A DNA stretch of 11,767 bases from NCBI GenBank assembly GCA_913046825.1, contig CAJWTF010000122.1:1-11767 (forward strand), in the 5' to 3' direction. Shown here one piece after another: positions 7,282-11,767 of the stretch. Source of the DNA: an uncultured Rickettsiales bacterium (GTDB taxonomy: Bacteria; Pseudomonadota; Alphaproteobacteria; UBA8366). Each line of letters opens with the position of its first letter. Position 1 is the first letter of the stretch. The notes below the pieces were generated by a model, which worked only from the letters and a program-made list of their open reading frames with translations, searched no databases and had not been told where the DNA came from. The translations under genes and the position numbers were made by a program.

Positions 7282-9018
7282 ATGGTCGATATCGAGCGCT
7301 CACAAACCGATATCCTTATTCTTGGCAGCGGAGGCGCCGGGTTATTTGCGGCGTTGCATGCGCATAAGGCCGCGCCCGAGCAAGACATCACTGTTGCGGT
7401 TAAAGGGCTTCTCGGCAAGTGCGGCTGCACCCGCATGGTGCAAGGCGGCTATAACGTCGTGCTGTCGCCAAACGATTCGATCGAACGCCATTTCATGGAC
7501 ACGATCGAAGGCGGTAAGTGGCTGAACAACCAGGACCTCGCTTGGAAGCTGGTGAATGTCGCCATTGAACGTATCCACGAGTTGGAGAACGAACTCGGCT
7601 GTTATTTTGACCGCAATCCGGATGGCTCCGTCCACCAGAAAGCTTTTGCGGGACAGACTTTCGACCGGACCGTCCATAAAGGCAGCTTGACAGGGATCGA
7701 GATTATCAACCGCCTCGCAGAGCAAGTCTGGGCAAGCGGCATCAACCGGCTCGAAGAACACCGCGCCATTGCGCTGGTGCCCTCCGCTGATAAATCGCGC
7801 ATCTCCGGCGTGCTGATGATCGACATGCGAACCGGCGGCTTCCGCTTCGTGAAAGCCAAATCCGTGCTATTGGCGACCGGTGGCGGGCCGACCATGTACA
7901 AATATCACACCCCGTCCGGCGACAAGAGCTGCGACGGCATGGCGATGGCACTGCGGGCTGGCTTGCCGCTCGTCGATATGGAGATGGTGCAGTTTCATCC
8001 GACGGGATTGATTGCGGGTGACGATACGCGGATCACCGGCACCATCATCGAGGAGGGCCTGCGAGGTGCGGGCGGCTATTTGATGGACGTCCACGAGAAA
8101 CGCTTCATGGGCGAGTATGACGAGCGCGAGGAACGTGCGACGCGCGATATCGTCAGTCGCGCCATGTACGACCTGATGCAGGACGACAGCCGCACCGCGC
8201 AGAACGGCGGCCTTTATATCACCATGCGGCATCTCGATTCGAAGATGGTGGCGAAGCAGTTCAAAGGCATGGTCGATCGCTGCCGCGATGTCGGCTTCGA
8301 TTTGGTCAGCGGTTTGGTTGAAGTGGTGCCGACGGCGCATTACATGATGGGCGGAGTTAAGTTTGAACTCGATTGCAGAACTGACATTCCGGGCTTGTTC
8401 GTGGCCGGTGAGGATTCGGGCGGCGTCCACGGCGCCAATCGCCTGGGCGGGAACGGCGTCGCCAACTCGACCGTCTTCGGCGGCATCGCAGGTGACGAGA
8501 TGGGCCCCTGGGTTCGTGCCAACGGCCGCTTCGCCGACCCGGACCAGGCGATAATCGACGAAGCCGTCGACAGGGCTTTGGCGCCGTTCGGCAAGCCCGC
8601 GGGAGACATAAATGAAATCCGCGAAACTCTTTATACTTTGATGTGGGACGAAGTAGGCATCGTGCGCGATGCGGCCTCACTAGTGCGCGGCAAAGTTGGT
8701 CTCGACGATTTAAAGGCGCAGCTCGACGCAACGGGTCTCGTGGACGGATCGCGCACCTTCAATGTGACCTGGCATGACTGGATGAATTTGGAGAGCCAAA
8801 TCTTGATCAGCCAAGCCATCGCCAGTGCCGCAACGGCGCGCGAAGACTCTAGAGGTGCCCATTATCGGACCGACTTCCCCGAGACACGGGACTTAGAGAA
8901 TTCCCGCAATACCATGGTAAGGTTGGACGGCAGTATAATTAAGACGAGCGAGCAAGCGGTTCAGTTCACCCGGGTGAAACCCGGCGAGACGCTTATCGAG
9001 GAGGCTGCGGCGGAATAA
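7282..9018 (+). CDS. Succinate dehydrogenase/fumarate reductase-type flavoprotein with Cys at the FAD-attachment position
   Basis: This 578-residue protein is near the family's usual length. The start at 7282 has AGGAG at 7270-7274, 7 bases upstream. It would interconvert a succinate-like and a fumarate-like dicarboxylate using FAD. The dinucleotide-binding GSGGAG is at 15-20. Substrate-site motifs are kept: H239 (HPTG), E257-E258 with R261 (EEGLRGAGG), R288 (RDIVSR), H317 (HLD), H353 (AHYMMGG) and R387 (HGANRLGGN). The segment CGCTRMVQGG (47-56) aligns with SHTVSAQGG of E. coli SdhA. The His that carries covalent FAD falls on C49, so the flavin is probably not bound through histidine. It is the last gene of the B-anchor-anchor-A operon. 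A paralogue acting on a substituted dicarboxylate, or a fumarate reductase, is as likely as the TCA enzyme. Confidence 0.88.
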   Translation: MVDIERSQTDILILGSGGAGLFAALHAHKAAPEQDITVAVKGLLGKCGCTRMVQGGYNVVLSPNDSIERHFMDTIEGGKWLNNQDLAWKLVNVAIERIHELENELGCYFDRNPDGSVHQKAFAGQTFDRTVHKGSLTGIEIINRLAEQVWASGINRLEEHRAIALVPSADKSRISGVLMIDMRTGGFRFVKAKSVLLATGGGPTMYKYHTPSGDKSCDGMAMALRAGLPLVDMEMVQFHPTGLIAGDDTRITGTIIEEGLRGAGGYLMDVHEKRFMGEYDEREERATRDIVSRAMYDLMQDDSRTAQNGGLYITMRHLDSKMVAKQFKGMVDRCRDVGFDLVSGLVEVVPTAHYMMGGVKFELDCRTDIPGLFVAGEDSGGVHGANRLGGNGVANSTVFGGIAGDEMGPWVRANGRFADPDQAIIDEAVDRALAPFGKPAGDINEIRETLYTLMWDEVGIVRDAASLVRGKVGLDDLKAQLDATGLVDGSRTFNVTWHDWMNLESQILISQAIASAATAREDSRGAHYRTDFPETRDLENSRNTMVRLDGSIIKTSEQAVQFTRVKPGETLIEEAAAE

Positions 9019-9029
9019 CTTTTGTGGGT

Positions 9030-9126
9030 CCCCTCACCCCAGCCCTCTCCCACCAGGGGAGAGGGTACTCGCAGACAGCATGGTATAATTTCTTCTCCCT
9101 TGGTGGGAGAGGGCTAGGGTGAGGGG
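9030..9126. repeat. Palindromic intergenic repeat, 26-bp inverted arms
   Basis: Arms 9030-9055 and 9101-9126 are reverse complements over 26 bases with one mismatch, separated by 45 bases. Each half can also fold alone: 9043-9051 pairs with 9057-9065, and TCTCCC pairs with GGGAGA in the right half. The CCCTCACCC..GCCCTCTCCC wording is typical of dispersed proteobacterial repeats. It occupies almost all of the 122-base gap between the flavoprotein and the hydro-lyase alpha gene. It may partly insulate or process the transcript. The spacer holds TGGTATAATT (9081-9090), an extended -10-like match, so a promoter inside the repeat is possible but unproven. Confidence 0.88.
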
Positions 9127-9140
9127 TTAAGACGAATAGC

Positions 9141-10103
9141 ATGATCAAGGAACAGGATATCTACGGTGCTGGCATGGAAATCATGTCGAGCGCCGCCATC
9201 GATATTCCAGAGGATTACCGACAGGGCCTGCGCGGCATGTTGGACGAGGAGGAAGAGGAGCTTTCCCGATTCGTCCTGATGTCGATGTTAGACAATTGGG
9301 AAGCCGCCGAAGACGACCGTCGCGCCATGTGCGCCGATACCGGCGTGCCGCGATATTTCGTAAAGATCGGCAACGAGGCGCAGATCGACGGCGGTCCGAT
9401 TGCGTTGGAGCGCGCGTTGCGCCGCGCGACCGCCGACGCCACCCATTCCATTCCGCTCCGCCCCAACCGAGTACATCCGCTCTCCCGCCAGGACAACAAT
9501 AACAATGTCGGCATCAACGCGCCGGAGATAGAATATTCCTTTGAGCCGGATGGGGACTGGATTGATGTGACGACCGTTCATAAGGGCGGTCTCTTCGGCA
9601 CTGACTACCGGATGCTTTTCCCCGGCGACGGCATCGACGGCATTAAGCGCTTCTTCCTCGACGTCATGTACGAATTTGGGCGACGTGGCCTCGCTTGCCA
9701 GCCCGCCATCGTCGGCATTGGGCTTGGCGGCAGCAAGGACATCTCCGTGACGCTCGGCAAACAGGCAGCGTGCCTGCGCACGGTTGGCGACCGCAATCCG
9801 GACCCGATGATTGCCGCATTGGAGCTTGAGCTAAAAGAGATGGGCAACAATATCGGCATGGGCCCGATGGGTTTCGTCGGCAAATCCATGGTCATCGATT
9901 GCCATATCGAAGTCGGCTACACGCACACCGGCGGCATGCCGATGAGCGTGCACAGTTTCTGCCTCTCCTCGCGCCGAGCAGTGGCGCGTCTTCACCCGAA
10001 CGGGACGGTCGAATATCGCACCAACCCCGAATGGTTCACCCCCTATATGCGGAGGGATACGGTCGAATGGTCGACAACGGAAACGGCGCAAGCAGCAGTC
10101 TGA
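9141..10103 (+). CDS. Class I fumarase/L-tartrate dehydratase-type hydro-lyase, alpha subunit
   Basis: This 320-residue protein matches the N-terminal half of class I iron-sulfur fumarases, or TtdA. It would hold the [4Fe-4S] cluster for reversible hydration of a fumarate-like acid. The three cluster cysteines are C64 (CADTG), C186 (ACQP) and C274 (SFCLSS), with spacing close to E. coli TtdA (C71, C190, C277). LRPNRVHPL, IGIGLGGSKD and GMGPMGFVGKS are family blocks. The usual CQDTG is CADTG here, and the KGGGSEN-type loop reads KGGLFGT. The ribosome site is weak; the nearest purine-rich stretch is the repeat end, 14 bases upstream. It overlaps the beta gene, so coupled translation is likely. 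Fumarase, mesaconase and tartrate dehydratase cannot be told apart. Confidence 0.87.
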   Translation: MIKEQDIYGAGMEIMSSAAIDIPEDYRQGLRGMLDEEEEELSRFVLMSMLDNWEAAEDDRRAMCADTGVPRYFVKIGNEAQIDGGPIALERALRRATADATHSIPLRPNRVHPLSRQDNNNNVGINAPEIEYSFEPDGDWIDVTTVHKGGLFGTDYRMLFPGDGIDGIKRFFLDVMYEFGRRGLACQPAIVGIGLGGSKDISVTLGKQAACLRTVGDRNPDPMIAALELELKEMGNNIGMGPMGFVGKSMVIDCHIEVGYTHTGGMPMSVHSFCLSSRRAVARLHPNGTVEYRTNPEWFTPYMRRDTVEWSTTETAQAAV

Positions 10104-10756
10104 AAAAAGTCCGGCTGAAGATGCCGGTCCAAGTCGAGGATTTACGTGATCTGGAAGTCGGCACTGTCGTCTATCTGGACGGCGTCCTCTATACCGGCCG
10201 CGAGGGCCTTTACAACAAGCTCCTAATCGAGCGGGACGAGCCACCGGTTCCCCTGCAATCTATCTCCAACGTCAACTTTCATTGCTCGCCCGCAGCGAGC
10301 GTCCATGACGACGGCAGCTATGAGATGGGCGCGGTCACAGCGACCGCCAGCTTCCGGTTTTCGAAATATTTGACCGAATGGTTTGAGACGTCGAAATGCA
10401 AGATGATCATCGGCAAGGGTGGGATGTCGGTAGAGGATTACAAAACCCACTTCGTGCCGCACGATGCGGTCTATTTGACCACCGTCGGCTACGGTACCGG
10501 CGCGCTTCTGGGTCGGGGCATCAAGCACGTGGACGTGCACTGGCTGGAGGAACTAGGCATTGCACAAGCCATGTGGGTGCTGACAGTTGAAAATTTCGGA
10601 CCGTTCTTGGTCGAGAGTGATCTTCAGGGCAACAGCCTGTTCGAGCAACAAAACCGCATTGTGAACGAGCGAGTGGAAGAAACCTATCGAGGGCTAAAAC
10701 CACCGGCGTTGAAACGCTATGGAGAGACCACCTCGCGCGACGACGAGGTTGTATAA
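10067..10756 (+). CDS. Class I fumarase/L-tartrate dehydratase-type hydro-lyase, beta subunit
   Basis: The protein has 229 residues from ATG 10067, chosen for GGAGGG at 10051-10056 and because the first strand (KKVRLKMPV) aligns with the start of E. coli TtdB. This gives a 37-base overlap with alpha. The alternative ATG at 10121 would remove the overlap but cut into that strand. VGTVVYLDGVLYTGRE, IIGKGGM and the HWLEELG/VENFGPF blocks identify the family. Several motifs shared by E. coli FumA and TtdB differ. RDxxH is R-E-G-L-Y, GPTT is TATA, and the following Arg is kept (FRF). Pocket changes of this kind may alter the substrate. It needs the alpha subunit to be active. Confidence 0.85.
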   Translation: MVDNGNGASSSLKKVRLKMPVQVEDLRDLEVGTVVYLDGVLYTGREGLYNKLLIERDEPPVPLQSISNVNFHCSPAASVHDDGSYEMGAVTATASFRFSKYLTEWFETSKCKMIIGKGGMSVEDYKTHFVPHDAVYLTTVGYGTGALLGRGIKHVDVHWLEELGIAQAMWVLTVENFGPFLVESDLQGNSLFEQQNRIVNERVEETYRGLKPPALKRYGETTSRDDEVV

Positions 10757-10781
10757 TTACCGATATTTTGGAGGGGCTGAT

Positions 10782-11045
10782 ATGAGCGACAATCTATTAA
10801 TGCAAAACCATACGGTGAAGATTGCCGATATCTATATTCCCACCGCGCGGCGCAAGACCCTCGATCCCGCCAAGGCCGAGGAAATCGCAGAAAGCATAAT
10901 CGAAGAAGGTCAAATCACGCCGATCCAGATCCGTAAGGGCCGCGAGCGTTTTGTCTTAATCGAAGGGCTCCACCGCTTGGAAGCCTGCAAGCTGCTCGGT
11001 GAAGAGACTATTATTGCGCTCATGGTACAGGCACGACGCCGGTAG
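10782..11045 (+). CDS. Small orphan ParB N-terminal domain-like protein
   Basis: This 87-residue protein starts at 10782. A strong ribosome site, GGAGGGG (10770-10776), lies 5 bases upstream and rules out the in-frame ATG at 10719. It follows the hydro-lyase beta gene by 25 bases and is probably on the same mRNA. The fold is the ParB/sulfiredoxin type. IADIYIP leads, followed by RKTLDPAKAEEIAESI, a TPIQIRKG strand, and then LIEGLHRLEACKLLGEETI, which aligns with the GERR-containing box of ParB (GLHR here). There is no helix-turn-helix or dimerisation domain, so it is not a chromosome-partition ParB. Stand-alone domains of this type may bind nucleotides. A role beside a metabolic operon is unknown; regulation is only a guess. 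Confidence 0.75.
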   Translation: MSDNLLMQNHTVKIADIYIPTARRKTLDPAKAEEIAESIIEEGQITPIQIRKGRERFVLIEGLHRLEACKLLGEETIIALMVQARRR

Positions 11046-11066
11046 AAGAACATTTTGCTGTCCCCC

Positions 11067-11267
11067 TCAAGTGGTCGGCGGATTGGGTGCCAGGATCGCA
11101 TAAGACAATACCTGGAGCCTCGGATCAGCGAACGTTTGGGATGCGACCTGCCAAGGTTTGAGTGCTGCATTGGGTCGGCGCGTCAGCAGGAAATTTCCAC
11201 CACCTGCGGTCAATACCATTGCCGCGGCTCCGCCATTTATTAAGAGCGCACGTCGACTTATAGACAT
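11067..11267 (-). pseudogene. 5' remnant of a Tat-exported nitroreductase-like gene
   Basis: The 66 codons begin with a twin-arginine signal (MSISRRALL, then a hydrophobic stretch AAAMVLTAGGG). The mature N-terminus of an Acg/nitroreductase-like family follows (PWQVAS, FADPRLQVLSYAILAPNP). In that family the last motif normally runs on as APNPHNRQPW, whereas here it changes to PTT and stops. None of the three frames beyond it restores the match, so the rest is gone rather than frameshifted. GGGG lies 6 bases before the ATG. The cut end is 21 bases from the stop of the ParB-like gene, marking a rearrangement junction near 11070-11085. The recognition is from memory of the family pattern. Confidence 0.6.
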
Positions 11268-11292
11268 GGCAAACCCCGTTTTTTTTCAACCT

Positions 11293-11418
11293 CTAAAACA
11301 GCTTTGACAAAGTAACTACAGGTCCAACGGCCAACATAGCCGCAAGCACAATCGCACCCACCGTTAGAAACGGGGTAACTCTCCCAGAGTGATTTGTTAT
11401 ACCGTTGACGCCTCCCAA
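11293..11418 (-). CDS. Possible small single-span membrane protein (41 aa, TTG start)
   Basis: This is an open frame too short for routine calling. From TTG 11418 it encodes 41 residues with one strong hydrophobic span (PFLTVGAIVLAAMLAVGPVV, residues 16-35) and a short basic tail ending in SKLF. AGGA is placed 6 bases before the TTG. The stop is 25 bases before the ATG of the nitroreductase remnant on the same strand, so the two could once have formed an operon. No ATG exists in this frame before the upstream TGA near 11460. I do not recognise a family. It could be a real small protein or a chance frame; hydrophobicity and the ribosome site favour the former. Confidence 0.4.
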   Translation of the reverse strand: MGGVNGITNHSGRVTPFLTVGAIVLAAMLAVGPVVTLSKLF

Positions 11419-11459
11419 GCCGAGTCCTAGCTTGTAAACAATCCTCGGGAACGTTTTTC

Positions 11460-11767
11460 ATGAGCTCAAACAACGATAACGCTTCGGCGCGCCTACCGTC
11501 TGTCGACGCCGTTCTTCGATGGCCCCACGTGGCCTCGCTGATCGAACGCTACGGTCGTGGCGCTACGACTGATGTCACCCGCATGGTTCTAGCGGGGTAC
11601 CGCGAGGAATTGCGCAATAATCGGAATACGCAAACAGATGAGGACACCCTTGGCGCGGCAATCGAAAGCGCGATTATCGAACGGGCCGCACCCGGATTAC
11701 GCCCTGTCTTCAACCTGACCGGCACCGTGCTGCACACCAATCTCGGCCGCGCGCCGCTCCCGCAAGC
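11460..11767 (+). CDS. selA: L-seryl-tRNA(Sec) selenium transferase, 3'-truncated by the window edge
   Basis: About 102 residues are visible from ATG 11460 and the frame runs off the window. CGGGA at 11446-11450 is 9 bases upstream. RLPSVDAVLRWP, an N-terminal helical domain, and the diagnostic FNLTGTVLHTNLGRAPLP block identify SelA. This PLP enzyme converts seryl-tRNA(Sec) to selenocysteinyl-tRNA(Sec) using selenophosphate; its PLP lysine lies beyond the window. Its presence implies that the organism makes selenoproteins. It is divergent from the small ORF and nitroreductase remnant, and no functional link to the genes to its left is apparent. Confidence 0.92.
   Translation, partial: MSSNNDNASARLPSVDAVLRWPHVASLIERYGRGATTDVTRMVLAGYREELRNNRNTQTDEDTLGAAIESAIIERAAPGLRPVFNLTGTVLHTNLGRAPLPQ

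Noticed and set aside
7867..8430. 187-codon minus-strand open frame
   Set aside because: It lies wholly opposite the flavoprotein's conserved core and has no ribosome site or domain.
2239..9126. CRISPR or insertion-sequence ends
   Set aside because: The repeats are single inverted pairs without regular direct repetition or spacers, and no transposase or target-site duplication is present.
11067..11090. Selenocysteine readthrough at the TGA ending the nitroreductase remnant, prompted by the nearby selA
   Set aside because: Codons beyond the TGA do not restore the family motif, and no convincing SECIS-like hairpin is seen directly after it.
11258..11473. 71-codon minus-strand frame overlapping the small ORF and the nitroreductase start
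   Set aside because: Its composition is not protein-like (clusters of Cys, Arg and Trp). The alternative frame at 11293-11418 gives a coherent membrane span.

Overview
The window reads as a chromosomal segment of a GC-rich proteobacterium, most likely an alphaproteobacterium. This rests on the codon bias towards G/C, dense operons with ATGA and GTGA stop/start overlaps, short palindromic intergenic repeats of the kind common in that class, and the look of the encoded proteins. The assignment is by eye, not by phylogeny.

Layout. (1) 1-4538, plus strand: a catabolic-looking run of six genes. They are a truncated luciferase-like flavin oxidoreductase, a glutathione S-transferase, an enoyl-CoA hydratase with both catalytic Glu residues, a short-chain dehydrogenase, a second crotonase lacking one catalytic Glu, and a cupin thiol dioxygenase. 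A 24-bp inverted repeat separates the second and third pairs. (2) 4599-5777, minus strand: an M24 (Xaa-Pro peptidase-like) metallohydrolase, convergent with the cupin across a long hairpin and divergent from the next block. (3) 5824-9018, plus strand: a tightly coupled four-gene operon for a membrane-bound succinate dehydrogenase/fumarate reductase-type complex, in the order iron-sulfur subunit, two three-helix anchors, flavoprotein. (4) 9141-10756: alpha and beta subunits of a class I fumarase/L-tartrate dehydratase-type iron-sulfur hydro-lyase, preceded by another palindromic repeat. (5) 10782-11045: a small orphan ParB-like domain protein. (6) 11067-11418, minus strand: a 5' remnant of a Tat-exported nitroreductase-like gene and a possible 41-residue membrane peptide. 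(7) 11460-end: the start of selA.

How they may work together. The complex plus the hydro-lyase make a dehydrogenate-then-hydrate module for C4-type dicarboxylates. Both depart from housekeeping TCA enzymes. The flavoprotein has Cys where SdhA/FrdA carry the FAD-linking His, and the hydro-lyase has changes in several motifs that E. coli FumA and TtdB share. With the crotonases, SDR, GST, thiol dioxygenase and flavin oxidoreductase upstream, this suggests an accessory pathway for an unusual acyl-CoA, dicarboxylate or organosulfur compound. The substrate cannot be read from the sequence. The most interesting points are the C49 flavoprotein, the altered hydro-lyase motifs, the broken nitroreductase directly beyond the ParB-like gene, and the small ORF beside it.
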